A stretch of 64,000 bases of DNA from Pseudomonas alcaliphila JAB1 (GCF_001941865.1 NZ_CP016162.1:4897501-4961500), one strand, 5' to 3'; shown: positions 43,421 through 52,272, counted from the first letter of the stretch. Notes: generated from the sequence alone by a model not told the origin. A program made the numbers and translations.

Positions 43421-44331
43421 TCGCCCTGCTTCCTGAACACATAGAACAGGTTCGGCTCACTGATCAGGTACAGGTTGCCGTCGTCATCCGTCGCCACCCC
43501 CTCGGCCTGCGGCACGCTGCGCTGCAGGCCATGCTGGCCACGTAACAGCGACAATGTACTGATCGGCTTGCCTTCGGCATTGAGCTCGATTACCAGCCGC
43601 GACTCGTCCGACAGCGCCAACATATGGCCGGTCGCGGCGTCGAAGTCCAGGCTGGAAAGGTCGCGCACGAACAAGCGCGCATCGCGCTTTGGGTCGGTAT
43701 TGACCTGCAGCGCCAGTGGCTTGCTCTCGTCGACATGAGGGAAGCCGAGCACCTCGAAGATGCGCACCGGATCGCGCTCCTTGGCCACCAGCAGACGCTG
43801 ATTCTTCGCATCGTAGGCCAAACCCTCGAAGCCCTTGTTGCCGTTGAGGCCGATACCCAGGGAAAGTTGCTGGAAGTCGGCTGCGTCGAGCACGCGCGTG
43901 GCATCGTCAATGCGCACCTTGACCAGGCGCTGCTCGCGCTCATCGGCAATCACATAGGTGCCAGGCGCCACATATTCGATGGCCTCGGGATCACCAAAAC
44001 CTTCGAGATCGATGGTGCGTTTGAGCTCGCCCTGCAGGCTGATCTCGATCACCTTGGCCGGCTTGTTGGTGACGCTGAACAGGCTGCGGCGATCCGGATC
44101 GTAGGTCAGCGCCGACACATCGCTGATATCGGCAATGGGCTTGGCCTCGATCACCACGCGGTAGTCGCCCAGCCACAGCGACTGATCGCGCCACTGCGCA
44201 CCATGCTGCCACTCCTGCACGGAGAACCAGGCTCGCTCGAACAGCCGATACTGCTGGCCCAACACCGCGCCAAGCAACAAGACGAAGAACAGCAGATAGA
44301 GCCATGGGTTTATGGAGAGCAAACGACGCAT
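43417..44331 (-). CDS. SdiA-regulated-domain protein, paralogue 1
   Basis: Protein of 304 residues with an N-terminal membrane anchor (about 8-27). The rest is a predicted beta-propeller of the SdiA-regulated (YjiK-like) family exposed to the periplasm. Typical pieces: SDVSALTYDPDRRSLFSVTN, GFGDPEAIEYV, NKGFEGLAYD, LSDESRLVIEL and AEGVATDDDGNLYLISEPN. The family is phytase-like in fold; the role is not known. A paralogue of the same layout lies 0.5 kb upstream with a BOF-domain protein between them. Confidence 0.9.
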   Translation of the reverse strand: MRRLLSINPWLYLLFFVLLLGAVLGQQYRLFERAWFSVQEWQHGAQWRDQSLWLGDYRVVIEAKPIADISDVSALTYDPDRRSLFSVTNKPAKVIEISLQGELKRTIDLEGFGDPEAIEYVAPGTYVIADEREQRLVKVRIDDATRVLDAADFQQLSLGIGLNGNKGFEGLAYDAKNQRLLVAKERDPVRIFEVLGFPHVDESKPLALQVNTDPKRDARLFVRDLSSLDFDAATGHMLALSDESRLVIELNAEGKPISTLSLLRGQHGLQRSVPQAEGVATDDDGNLYLISEPNLFYVFRKQGD

Positions 44332-44402
44332 GATGAATTTCTCTGACTACCACGGAAAAGCCCGCCACGGGCTTAGCGTGGCGGGCGGCGGTGAAATCGC
44401 GA

Positions 44403-44750
44403 TCAGTTGATCAGTTCGACGCGATCGACATCGATCTCGCGGCTGTTGAAGTCCTTGTCGACTTCACCGGTCAGGCGGACTTTGGCATTTTCCGAGACTT
44501 GCTGGCCCGGCCAGTCTTCGTCGTCGATTTCGACCTGGATGGTGCCGGTGGCGTCCTTGAACTCGTAGAGCTCATCTTGCAGGCGCTTGACGATCTGGCC
44601 TTCCAGAACAACATGGGTGTCGTCAGCGGCCTCCAGTGCAGCAGCCACGGTGGTGACCTGCGGTGTGGCGCCAGGGCCGGTGTAACCAGTGGCGAAAGCG
44701 GCGGTGCTGAGCAGCGGCAGAACCATCAGAGCGAGAGCGGTACGTTTCAT
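44403..44750 (-). CDS. YgiW/YdeI-type periplasmic BOF (OB-fold) protein
   Basis: Exported protein of 115 residues with a signal peptide (MKRTALALMVLPLLSTAAFA). The mature part has the BOF/NirD pattern: TVAAALEAADDTHVVLEG, LYEFKDATGTIQVEIDDEDWPG and GEVDKDFNSREIDVDRVELI. Relatives such as YgiW are induced by stress or cations and are regulated by QseBC in enterics. ATG 44750 starts the signal peptide; the frame to 44855 is an extension. It lies between two SdiA-regulated-domain genes on the same strand. Confidence 0.9.
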   Translation of the reverse strand: MKRTALALMVLPLLSTAAFATGYTGPGATPQVTTVAAALEAADDTHVVLEGQIVKRLQDELYEFKDATGTIQVEIDDEDWPGQQVSENAKVRLTGEVDKDFNSREIDVDRVELIN

Positions 44751-44851
44751 GGTGTGAACCTCGTTGTTCGTAAGTGACGGGGTCAGATTAGTGCCGCTAG
44801 CTGAAGCCAGACTGAATCGCGGCTTAAGCCAAACTGAATCCGCCACTCCAC

Positions 44852-45769
44852 TCAACTGGCATCTGGCTGCGCCTTGCTGAAGACGTAAAAAAGATTGGGC
44901 TCGGCGACGATATAGATGTTGCCCTCTTCGTCCATGGTCACGCCCTCGGCCTGCTTGATGCCCTGTTCCAGACCGTTGAGACCGCCGGTAAGGCTGAGAA
45001 AGCTGACCGGGTGACCGCTACGATCCAGTTCCAGCAGCATGCGCGACTCGTCGGACAGCACCAGTGCGTGGCCGGTACGCGCATCGATACTCAGCGAAGA
45101 AATATCGCGCATTCCCAGATTGCCGTAGTTGAAAGGCTGCATCACGCCAGCGGCACCATCCTCGCCAGGAAAAGGCAGGCTGAACAAGCCCATCGGGCTA
45201 CGCTCCTTGCCCAGCATCAGGCTGCTGCTGCGTGCATCCCAGGCAACGGCTTCGAAGCCCTTGTTACCCGATTCGGAAAAGCCCAGGTCGAAGCCGGGGA
45301 AATCGGCCGCATCCAGCTCCAGGTCGTCGTCATGCAGGGTAAAAGTGGTGAGCTGACGTCGACGCTCATCGACGATGGCCATGCGCCCGTTGTCCATCAT
45401 CTCCACCGCTTCCGGATCAGCGAAGCCCTTCAACTGAATACGCCGCAACACCTCACCCTCACGCGAGAGTTCCACCAGCAGGGGATTCTTGCCCGTGACG
45501 GTGAAGAGGGTGCCGGTTACCGGGTTGTAGGTCAGCCCCGAGGTTTCATCTTGTTCCAGACCCAACAACGCCTTGGCCTGAATAACCGCACGGTAGCCAG
45601 GCAGCCAGACGCTGGACAGGCGCTCGACCAACGGCGTACGCCCCTCCTGCCACCAGAGCAGGGCGCGATCATCCAAATGCTGGGTTTTTACGACCGTGAT
45701 CACGGCCAGCACGGCTATGCCGGACAACCAGTAACGGGGGCGAGAAAGGCGGGAACGGAGGGAGGGCAT
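44852..45769 (-). CDS. SdiA-regulated-domain protein, paralogue 2
   Basis: Protein of about 305 residues, same design as the gene at 43417: a membrane anchor (about 11-29, WLSGIAVLAVITVV) and a propeller with ETSGLTYNPVTGTLFTVTG, GFADPEAVEMM, NKGFEAVAWD, LSDESRMLLEL and AEGVTMDEEGNIYIVAEPN. The start is uncertain: ATG 45769 parallels the paralogue, while ATG 45805 and an open frame to 45895 also exist, and none has a good ribosome site. The two paralogues and the BOF gene may act in one envelope function (inference). Confidence 0.85.
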   Translation of the reverse strand: MPSLRSRLSRPRYWLSGIAVLAVITVVKTQHLDDRALLWWQEGRTPLVERLSSVWLPGYRAVIQAKALLGLEQDETSGLTYNPVTGTLFTVTGKNPLLVELSREGEVLRRIQLKGFADPEAVEMMDNGRMAIVDERRRQLTTFTLHDDDLELDAADFPGFDLGFSESGNKGFEAVAWDARSSSLMLGKERSPMGLFSLPFPGEDGAAGVMQPFNYGNLGMRDISSLSIDARTGHALVLSDESRMLLELDRSGHPVSFLSLTGGLNGLEQGIKQAEGVTMDEEGNIYIVAEPNLFYVFSKAQPDAS

Positions 45770-45862
45770 CGGAGACGGCTCGGCTGCTTGATGGCAATCT
45801 GACATCCGATGTCTGGAGGAGTTCCGCCGCCTGAAAAGGCGGCGATTGGTATAGAACCTGTG

Positions 45863-45984
45863 CACGATCTTGCGAGCTAGAGCCATGCAAGGCAAAAACA
45901 GGCGAGGAAGCGGAGTGTACTTTTGTACATGAGCATTCCGAGCCTGTTTTTAACGCCGCAGGGCCGACGCGCAGCGGGATCGTG
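45863..45984. repeat. Near-palindromic intergenic repeat, copy A
   Basis: About 122 bases bounded by CACGATC and GATCGTG, with an inner pair GGCAAAAACAGGC / GCCTGTTTTT and a core GCGGAGTGTAC...GTACATGAGCAT (45910-45936). The core recurs at 46741-46768 and, inverted, at 49775-49801, so this is a dispersed family. Confidence 0.7.
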
Positions 45985-45991
45985 GGCAGTT

Positions 45992-46657
45992 CTATAGCAC
46001 GCGGCTGGTGAAACTACTGTGACCGACCAACTCCAGCACCAGCTCATCGCCCTTGCTCAGCGCACCAACACCGACCGGCGTGCCGGTGAGAATCACGTCG
46101 CCCGGCTGCAGGGCGAAGTGCCCAGCCATGTGCTGGATCATGCTAATGATGGGGTTGAGCATGTCGCGGCTGTTGCCGTCCTGGCGGGTTTCACCGTTGA
46201 TCACCAGGCGAATGCCGATATCGGCCAGGTCCTCGATGGCATCGCCGGGCACGAAGGGCGCCAGCACGCAGGCGCCGTCGAAACTCTTGGCGATTTCCCA
46301 GGGATAGCCCTTCTCCTTGAGCTTGGCCTGCACGTCGCGCAGGGTCAGATCCAGCGCCGGGGCGAAGCCGCTGATGGCATCACGCACTTCCTCAGCGTCC
46401 GGTTTCTTCGACAGCGGCTTGCCGATCAGCACGGCGATCTCCGCCTCGTAATGCACCGAGCCGCGGTCTTCGGGAATGGCGAAACCGCCATCGAGCGGCA
46501 CCACACAGGAACCCGGCTTGATGAACAGCAAGGGTTCGCTGGGCACCGGGTTATTCAGTTCCTTGGCGTGCTCGGCGTAGTTGCGGCCAATGCACACGAC
46601 CTTGCCGAGGGGGAAGTGGACGGTGGTTCCGTCGACGTACTGGTGCTGATAGCTCAT
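45992..46657 (-). CDS. Fumarylacetoacetate hydrolase (FAH) family protein
   Basis: Metal-dependent enzyme of 221 residues. The FAH fold is shown by KVVCIGRNYAEHAKEL near residue 19, the metal-binding acidic residues in VHYEAEIAVLIG (about 68-79), and GDVILTGTPVGVG near 188. Relatives are acylpyruvate hydrolases or oxaloacetate decarboxylases (FAHD1/YcgM type); which one cannot be told. ATG 46657 follows AGGAGTCGGTG. It is the gene after D2HGDH but separated from it by a palindromic repeat and a terminator. Confidence 0.92.
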   Translation of the reverse strand: MSYQHQYVDGTTVHFPLGKVVCIGRNYAEHAKELNNPVPSEPLLFIKPGSCVVPLDGGFAIPEDRGSVHYEAEIAVLIGKPLSKKPDAEEVRDAISGFAPALDLTLRDVQAKLKEKGYPWEIAKSFDGACVLAPFVPGDAIEDLADIGIRLVINGETRQDGNSRDMLNPIISMIQHMAGHFALQPGDVILTGTPVGVGALSKGDELVLELVGHSSFTSRVL

Positions 46658-46689
46658 CACCGACTCCTGTGTTGTTCGTATGACGGGCG

Positions 46690-46817
46690 CCTCTAAAAAC
46701 GTCGGCGAGGCAGTCAGTACAAGGCAAAAACAAGCGAAAAGCGGAGTTTACGAGCTGTAAATGAGCATTTGAGCTTGTTTTTAACGCAGTAATGACAACG
46801 CAGGTAGTTTTTAGAGG
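46690..46817. repeat. Near-palindromic intergenic repeat, copy B
   Basis: A 128-base unit with perfect 11-bp ends CCTCTAAAAAC / GTTTTTAGAGG, an inner pair AAAAACAAGC / GCTTGTTTTT and the core GCGGAGTTTAC...GTAAATGAGCAT (46741-46768). It looks like a small non-autonomous element or structured repeat. Confidence 0.75.
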
Positions 46818-46890
46818 TGCCCTTGGGCGTTCTGGCTTGTGGCCGGATGTCCTACCTTAAACGAGGCGGCGCCATCGTGCACCGCATACG

Positions 46891-46919
46891 AAAACGCCCG
46901 TCGGTCGGATGGGCGTTTT
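46891..46919. terminator. Terminator after D2HGDH gene
   Basis: Perfect 9-bp stem AAAACGCCC / GGGCGTTTT with an 11-base loop, just 3 bases beyond the minus-strand stop at 46923. The A/T ends make it workable for the minus strand. Confidence 0.85.
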
Positions 46920-46922
46920 TCG

Positions 46923-48314
46923 TCAGGCGAAGATCTTGCCGGGGTTCATGATGCCGTTCGGATCGAACACCGCCTTGACCGCCTTCATGCAGGCGATTTC
47001 CGCCTCGCTGCGGCTGTAGTGCAAGTAATCACGCTTGGTCATACCCACACCGTGCTCGGCGCTGATCGAGCCGTTGTACTTCTGCACGGTCTCGAACACC
47101 CACTTGTTGACCACCGCGCACTTGGCGAAGAACTCGTCCTTGGACAGGTTATCGGGCTTCAAGATATTCAGGTGCAGGTTGCCGTCACCGATATGGCCGA
47201 ACCACACCACTTCGAAATCCGGGTAGTTGGCCTCGACGATGGCGTCGATGTCCTTGAGGAAGGCCGGCACCTGGCTGACCGTGACGGAGATGTCGTTCTT
47301 GTACGGCGTCCAGTGGCTGATGGTCTCGGAGATGTATTCGCGCAGCTTCCACAGGTTCTGCAGTTGCTGCTCGCTCTGGCTCATCACGCCGTCGACCACC
47401 CAGCCCTGCTCGACGCAGTACTCGAAGGTTTCCAGCGCCTGGTTGGCCACTTCCTCGGTGCTGGCTTCGAACTCCAGCAAGGCATAGAAGGGGCATTCGC
47501 TTTCGAATGGCGCCGGCACGTCGCCACGGCCAAGTACCTTGGCCAGAGCCTTGTCGGAGAAGAACTCGAATGCGGTCAGGTCGAGCTTGCTCTGGAAAGC
47601 GTGCAGCACCGGCATGATCGAGTCGAAATCAGCGGTGCCGAGCACCATTGCGGTGAGGTTCTTCGGCGCGCGATCCAGGCGCATGGTCGCTTCGACCACG
47701 AAGCCCAGGGTGCCTTCGGCACCGATGAACAGCTGGCGCAGGTCGTAACCGGTGGCGTTCTTGATCAGGTCCTTGTTCAGCTCCAGCAATTCGCCGGTAC
47801 CGGTCACGACCTTCAGTCCGGCCACCCAATTGCGGGTCATGCCGTAGCGAATGACCTTGATCCCGCCGGCATTGGTGCCGATATTGCCGCCAATCTGGCT
47901 GGAGCCCGAAGAGGCGAAGTCCACCGGGTAATAGAGGCCTTTCTCTTCGGCGAACAGCTGCAACTGCTTGGTCACCACGCCCGGCTGGCACACCGCTGCA
48001 CGGTCGTACTCGTTGAACGAGAGAATCTGGTTCATGTAGTCGAACGCCACCACCACTTCGCCGTTGGCCGCCACGGCAGCGGCCGAGAGGCCTGTACGGC
48101 CGCCGGACGGCACCAGAGCGATCTTGTGCGCGTTGGCCCAACGCACGATGGCCTGCACCTGCTCGGTAGTCTTGGGGAAGACGATGGCCGAAGGCGCCGG
48201 GGCGAAATGCTTGGTCCAGTCCTTGCCATAGGTCTCGAGGGAATCGGCGTCGGTCAGTACCTTGCCGGGCTCAACCAGGGTCTTCAGCTCTTCGATCTGG
48301 GCAGGGGTGGTCAT
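46923..48314 (-). CDS. D-2-hydroxyglutarate dehydrogenase (FAD-linked)
   Basis: FAD-binding oxidoreductase of 463 residues of the GlcD/D-lactate dehydrogenase type. The PCMH FAD-binding domain is seen in LVPSGGRTGLSAAAV (about 65-79) and SSGSSQIGGNIGTNAGG (about 133-149), and the C-terminal cap ends SAEHGVGMTKRDYL. In Pseudomonas the copy facing serA oxidises D-2-hydroxyglutarate made by SerA's side reaction, regenerating 2-oxoglutarate and pulling serine synthesis (known from P. stutzeri). The divergent serA neighbour supports that assignment over glycolate or lactate oxidase. Confidence 0.9.
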   Translation of the reverse strand: MTTPAQIEELKTLVEPGKVLTDADSLETYGKDWTKHFAPAPSAIVFPKTTEQVQAIVRWANAHKIALVPSGGRTGLSAAAVAANGEVVVAFDYMNQILSFNEYDRAAVCQPGVVTKQLQLFAEEKGLYYPVDFASSGSSQIGGNIGTNAGGIKVIRYGMTRNWVAGLKVVTGTGELLELNKDLIKNATGYDLRQLFIGAEGTLGFVVEATMRLDRAPKNLTAMVLGTADFDSIMPVLHAFQSKLDLTAFEFFSDKALAKVLGRGDVPAPFESECPFYALLEFEASTEEVANQALETFEYCVEQGWVVDGVMSQSEQQLQNLWKLREYISETISHWTPYKNDISVTVSQVPAFLKDIDAIVEANYPDFEVVWFGHIGDGNLHLNILKPDNLSKDEFFAKCAVVNKWVFETVQKYNGSISAEHGVGMTKRDYLHYSRSEAEIACMKAVKAVFDPNGIMNPGKIFA

Positions 48315-48495
48315 CTACGGAACTCTCAAAGGATTCATGGTCGCCCTGAGAACCATTCAGGTCGCAACCGAGCATTGAAAAAGGCGAACATGCTAGCATA
48401 CGCACCCCGTGAATCGAGCCATGCAGCGATCTACGGGCGCTGGCTGAGTTTCTCGGCCCTTCCCTGCCAACATCCCTGGGACAACAGGTACTCCG

Positions 48496-49725
48496 ATGAG
48501 CAAGACCTCTCTCGACAAGAGCAAGATCAAGTTCCTTCTTCTCGAAGGCGTCCACCAGAATGCCGTGGACACTCTGAAGGCCGCCGGCTACAGCAACATC
48601 GAGTACCTCAAGGGCGCGCTGTCAGGCGAAGAGCTGAAAGAAAAGATCGCCGATGCCCACTTTATCGGTATTCGCTCGCGCACCCAGCTGACCGCCGAGG
48701 TCTTCGACTGCGCGAAGAAGCTGGTCGCCGTCGGTTGCTTCTGCATCGGTACCAACCAGGTCGACCTGGACGCCGCCCGCGAGCGCGGTATCGCCGTGTT
48801 CAACGCGCCCTACTCCAACACCCGTTCGGTGGCCGAGCTGGTGCTGGCCCAGGCCATCCTGCTGCTGCGCGGCATCCCCGAGAAGAACGCCTCCTGCCAC
48901 CGTGGCGGCTGGATCAAGTCGGCGGCCAACTCCTTCGAGATCCGCGGCAAGAAGCTGGGTATCGTCGGCTACGGCTCCATCGGCACCCAGCTCTCGGTAC
49001 TGGCCGAGGCCCTGGGCATGCAGGTGTTCTTCTACGACACCGTGACCAAGCTGCCACTGGGCAACGCCACGCAGATCGGTGACCTGTACGAGCTGCTGGG
49101 CCTGTGCGACATCGTCTCCCTGCACGTGCCGGAGCTGCCGTCCACCCAGTGGATGATCGGCGAGAAGGAAATCCGCGCCATGAAGAAGGGCGGCATCCTG
49201 ATCAACGCCGCGCGCGGTACCGTGGTCGAGCTGGATCACCTGGCCCAGGCGATCAAGGACGAGCACCTGATCGGCGCGGCCATCGACGTGTTCCCGGTCG
49301 AACCCAAGTCCAACGACGAAGAGTTCGAGAGCCCGCTGCGTGGCCTGGATCGCGTGATCCTGACCCCGCACATCGGTGGCTCCACCGCCGAAGCGCAGGC
49401 CAACATCGGCCTGGAAGTGGCCGAGAAGCTGGTCAAGTACAGCGACAACGGTACTTCGGTGTCCTCGGTCAACTTCCCTGAAGTGGCCCTGCCGGCGCAC
49501 CCAGGCAAGCACCGCCTGCTGCACATCCACGAGAACATTCCGGGCGTGATGAGCGAAATCAACAAGGTGTTCGCCGACAACGGCATCAACATCTCCGGCC
49601 AGTTCCTGCAGACCAACGACAAGGTCGGCTACGTGGTGATCGACGTAGACGCCGAGTACTCCGACTTGGCGCTGGAGAAACTGCAGCACGTCAATGGCAC
49701 GATTCGCAGCCGCGTCCTGTTCTAA
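48496..49725 (+). CDS. serA: SerA, D-3-phosphoglycerate dehydrogenase
   Basis: NAD-dependent enzyme of 409 residues opening serine biosynthesis from 3-phosphoglycerate. It has the Rossmann motif GIVGYGSIGTQ near 154, catalytic Arg in INAARGT near 237, His in LTPHIGGSTAEAQ near 293, and a C-terminal ACT domain (about 335-409, HENIPGVMSEINKVF) for serine feedback. It also reduces 2-oxoglutarate to D-2-hydroxyglutarate, linking it to the divergent gene. ATG 48496 is supported by family length. Confidence 0.97.
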   Translation: MSKTSLDKSKIKFLLLEGVHQNAVDTLKAAGYSNIEYLKGALSGEELKEKIADAHFIGIRSRTQLTAEVFDCAKKLVAVGCFCIGTNQVDLDAARERGIAVFNAPYSNTRSVAELVLAQAILLLRGIPEKNASCHRGGWIKSAANSFEIRGKKLGIVGYGSIGTQLSVLAEALGMQVFFYDTVTKLPLGNATQIGDLYELLGLCDIVSLHVPELPSTQWMIGEKEIRAMKKGGILINAARGTVVELDHLAQAIKDEHLIGAAIDVFPVEPKSNDEEFESPLRGLDRVILTPHIGGSTAEAQANIGLEVAEKLVKYSDNGTSVSSVNFPEVALPAHPGKHRLLHIHENIPGVMSEINKVFADNGINISGQFLQTNDKVGYVVIDVDAEYSDLALEKLQHVNGTIRSRVLF

Positions 49726-49774
49726 ACCGGAGCTGCTGCGCGTCGGCGATACGGCGTTGGGAACAACCTCGGAG

Positions 49775-49801
49775 ATGCTCATTTACTGACGTAAACTCCG
49801 C
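49775..49801. repeat. Dispersed repeat core, copy C
   Basis: ATGCTCATTTAC-TGAC-GTAAACTCCGC, the inverted version of the cores at 45910 and 46741. It is embedded in about 120 bases of otherwise unremarkable sequence after serA. Confidence 0.65.
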
Positions 49802-49868
49802 TCTCCTCGGTCGCTCCCGCCTTGTCTCGCTCTAGCTCGCGAGCCCCGGAGGTATGCAGAAATGAACA

Positions 49869-49890
49869 AAGGGAGGCTTCGGCCTCCCTT
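49869..49890. terminator. Terminator after serA
   Basis: Perfect 9-bp stem AAGGGAGGC / GCCTCCCTT with a TTCG tetraloop, followed by TTCTTT. It is 144 bases after the serA stop, on the far side of repeat copy C. Confidence 0.85.
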
Positions 49891-49913
49891 TTCTTTATCT
49901 GACGGGCAGACCT

Positions 49914-49971
49914 GTAGGAGCGAGCTCTGCTCGCGAACATGGGCCACTTCGCGAGCAGAGCTCGCTCCTAC
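49914..49971. repeat. REP hairpin overlapping DUF523 stop codon
   Basis: GTAGGAGCGAGCTCTGCTCGCGA faces its complement TCGCGAGCAGAGCTCGCTCCTAC across a 12-base loop. The stop codon of the minus-strand DUF523 gene (49968-49970) lies inside the right arm. Confidence 0.85.
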
Positions 49972-50474
49972 GACTCTAAAGCGCCGCCTTGTTCCAACCG
50001 CGCCAACTCGGCGGCCGCTTCGTCCAACTGCATTTCGTTGAACACCTTCACTCCAGCTCGTTTCAGCAGGGCAGCGGTCACGCCCTCACCCGGCACGCGC
50101 ACCCCACTGAAGCTGCCATCGTAGTTTTCCAGATTGCCACACGAAGGGCTGCGCGCCTTCAGCAGTGCCAGGCGGATGTCGTGCTCGCGCACCAGCGCCA
50201 GCGCCTGTTCGGCGCCGTCGACGAACGCAGCCGTGACATCCTCGCCCTCGATCGTCAGTACTGGCAGCCGACCATCCAACACCGCACCACCCCGACCATC
50301 GCGAATTTCCGCAGGCGGGCGTGGCGTCGGCAGCCCACCCGCCACCTCCGGACACAGCGCCACCACCCGCCCTTCGTCCAGCCACAGCTGCAGCTGATCG
50401 AAAGGGCCGTGAGCACCACCGTCATAACGCACCCGATGCCCGAGCAGGCAGCGGCTGACCAATATCTTCTGCAT
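49968..50474 (-). CDS. DUF523 family protein
   Basis: Protein of 168 residues with the family start KILVSRCLLGHRVRYDGG, a CPEVAGGLPTPRPPAEIRDG block near residue 42 and LLKARSPSCGN near 106. The conserved Cys residues (SRCLLG, CPE, SCG) suggest a metal or Fe-S site. Function is unknown; some relatives are fused to 2-thiouracil desulfurases (TudS), so sulfur chemistry is possible. ATG 50474 with GAGAGGGCG ahead is preferred over 50486. Confidence 0.9.
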   Translation of the reverse strand: MQKILVSRCLLGHRVRYDGGAHGPFDQLQLWLDEGRVVALCPEVAGGLPTPRPPAEIRDGRGGAVLDGRLPVLTIEGEDVTAAFVDGAEQALALVREHDIRLALLKARSPSCGNLENYDGSFSGVRVPGEGVTAALLKRAGVKVFNEMQLDEAAAELARLEQGGALES

Positions 50475-50512
50475 CGCCCTCTCCATGACTGTCGCCAGAC
50501 AGCCCGCAGGCC

Positions 50513-51136
50513 TCAGAGTACCGCGCCACCCCGACGCCTGAACCAGCCGGTCAACGACAGCCGTTCGCGGGTGGCCGGCAGCACTTCGTGAGGTATCTCG
50601 GAAGATAGAAACAGCGCCAGTGTTCCAGCCTGAGGCAGTACGTCATGCTCCCGGCCATCGGCCAGATACAGGCGCAACGCCCCGCCGTGCTCGGCCTGCC
50701 AGTCCTCGTTCAGATAGAACACCGCCGATACCGTGCGGCGGTCATCATCGCGGAAACGATCGAGATGGCGCTGGTAGAAGGCCCCCGGCGCGTAGCAGGC
50801 AAAGTGGCATTCGTAGTCTTCGAGCCCCAGATAGAGCGCCTGGTTGAGTGCCTGACGCAAACCGTCCATCAATTGCAGATACTGGTCACAGGCTTGGCTC
50901 TGGCCAGGTTCCAGCCATTGGATGTGATCGCCGCGAATCCCTTCCTGCACCTGCTGCGTGCCCCCGCGCCCAACGCTGGCGGCATTGAGTTCGCCATTCT
51001 GTGCACGCGTGCGGCACTCGACGGCCAGTTCGCGGGTCAGAACTTCTGGGGCGAACAACGCCCGTTGCGACCAGCCCTGGCTGGCAAGGTCGTCGATAAG
51101 GCCGGAAAAGAGGTCTTGCAGGCTGGATTCGGTCAT
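50513..51136 (-). CDS. 2-oxoglutarate/Fe(II)-dependent dioxygenase, P4H-like
   Basis: Oxygenase of 207 residues. The iron triad is visible: His and Asp in YQRHLDRF (about 115-122) and the distal His in EIPHEVLPATRERLSLTGWFR (about 180-200), where an Arg binds 2-oxoglutarate. SAVFYLNEDWQAEHGGALRLY lies between. It is similar to the prolyl-4-hydroxylase-type proteins (PA2545/PPHD class in Pseudomonas, which hydroxylates EF-Tu); that equivalence is likely but unproven. ATG 51136 is used; the extension to 51211 is not. Confidence 0.85.
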   Translation of the reverse strand: MTESSLQDLFSGLIDDLASQGWSQRALFAPEVLTRELAVECRTRAQNGELNAASVGRGGTQQVQEGIRGDHIQWLEPGQSQACDQYLQLMDGLRQALNQALYLGLEDYECHFACYAPGAFYQRHLDRFRDDDRRTVSAVFYLNEDWQAEHGGALRLYLADGREHDVLPQAGTLALFLSSEIPHEVLPATRERLSLTGWFRRRGGAVL

Positions 51137-51249
51137 GGCGGCGATTGTATCAGTGGCATGTCGTGACTCGACAAGCCTCCACCAGCCACCGAAAATAACC
51201 GGCCGCAACACCCTGCGACCGGCCAGGAAAGTTTGCCAAGGAGTTCTCG

Positions 51250-52017
51250 ATGCGCGTTCTGTTTGCCCTGTTGCTGATTGGCCTGACCTTGCCGGCCCTG
51301 GCAGACGACCACCTGCGCCTGTATCAGGCTGCCGGCTGGCCGCAACAGCGTGAACATTTCAATCAGGCTCTAGACGCAGCCCAGCAGCGCTACCGCAGCA
51401 CCCTGCCACCGGCGGTGTTTCAGGCGCTGGTGGATAACAGCAATCGCCGCTTCGCCGCTGCCGCCATCGACCAGCGCGCGCAGCACAGCCTGGGCATGGA
51501 GCTGGCCGACCCGCAGCCGGCGCTGGCCTTCTTCGAATCCGCGCTGGGCCGCAAGATCGTCGCCGCCGAGACGCTGGCCACCCGTAGTGACCAATTGGCC
51601 AAATACGCCAATGGCCTGCCACGCACCGATGCCGATGCCACTCGCCGCCTGTTGATTCGTCACCTGGCCCAGGCCATTCCGGCCAAGGAAGCCGGCGCCG
51701 AAGTCAGCCTGGCGCTAGCCGGCGTGGCGGCAGACAGCCTTAGCCAGATGATTCCCGGCCTGCTCGGCGGCAGCCAGGCTCAAGGGCTGCTCAATGGCCA
51801 GCGTGAGCGCCTGATGACGCAGATCGAACAGGATCTCGACAACACCCTGCTGCACGTCTATCGCGAGCTGAGCGACCCCGAGCTGGAGCAGTTCGTCGAA
51901 TTCGCCCAGTCGGAGGCGGGCAAAGCCTATTACCAGGCCGCCCTGCAGGCGCTGCGCGCAGGCCTTGCAGTAGGCATGAGCAGCAACGAGCTGGAGCCGG
52001 CGCCGCAGGGCATCTGA
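51250..52017 (+). CDS. DUF2059 domain protein, exported
   Basis: Protein of 255 residues with a signal peptide (MRVLFALLLIGLTLPALA). The remainder is helical with a DUF2059 module near the C-terminus (RELSDPELEQFVEFAQSEAGKAYYQAAL). Periplasmic; function unknown. ATG 51250 follows AAGGAGTTCTCG, a clear ribosome site. It is divergent from the dioxygenase. Confidence 0.88.
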   Translation: MRVLFALLLIGLTLPALADDHLRLYQAAGWPQQREHFNQALDAAQQRYRSTLPPAVFQALVDNSNRRFAAAAIDQRAQHSLGMELADPQPALAFFESALGRKIVAAETLATRSDQLAKYANGLPRTDADATRRLLIRHLAQAIPAKEAGAEVSLALAGVAADSLSQMIPGLLGGSQAQGLLNGQRERLMTQIEQDLDNTLLHVYRELSDPELEQFVEFAQSEAGKAYYQAALQALRAGLAVGMSSNELEPAPQGI

Positions 52018-52024
52018 CAGCCTG

Positions 52025-52170
52025 TAGCCTGGGTTGAGCGCAGCGAAACCCAGGGCCATTTGATTAATGCCCGTCAGTTAAGCATCGACGCTGCGAATGT
52101 GTAGGAGCGGCGCCCCGCCGCGAACCAGGGCGATGCGCAATTGAAAAGCTTCGCCCCGGGGCGGGGCTCC
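52025..52170. repeat. REP elements after DUF2059 gene
   Basis: GTAGCCTGGGTTGAGCGCAGCGAAACCCAGG at 52025-52055 is one inverted repeat. A second, GTAGGAGCGGCGCCCCGCC facing GGCGGGGCTCC, spans 52101-52170. The rest of 52,018-52,272 shows only a weak inversion around TGATGGGTTTCGCG/CTACCCATC. Confidence 0.7.
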
Positions 52171-52272
52171 CATGAAAGGCTGTTTTGGCAACCTTATCTG
52201 ATCGGTATTGGGACATCTGATGGGTTTCGCGTTGCTCTACCCATCTACGATGCTCCTTGGCGCCGGTAGAAC

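Noticed and set aside
46839..49082. Plus-strand frame of 747 codons
   Set aside because: Antisense of the D2HGDH gene running into an alternate frame of serA; no protein motifs.
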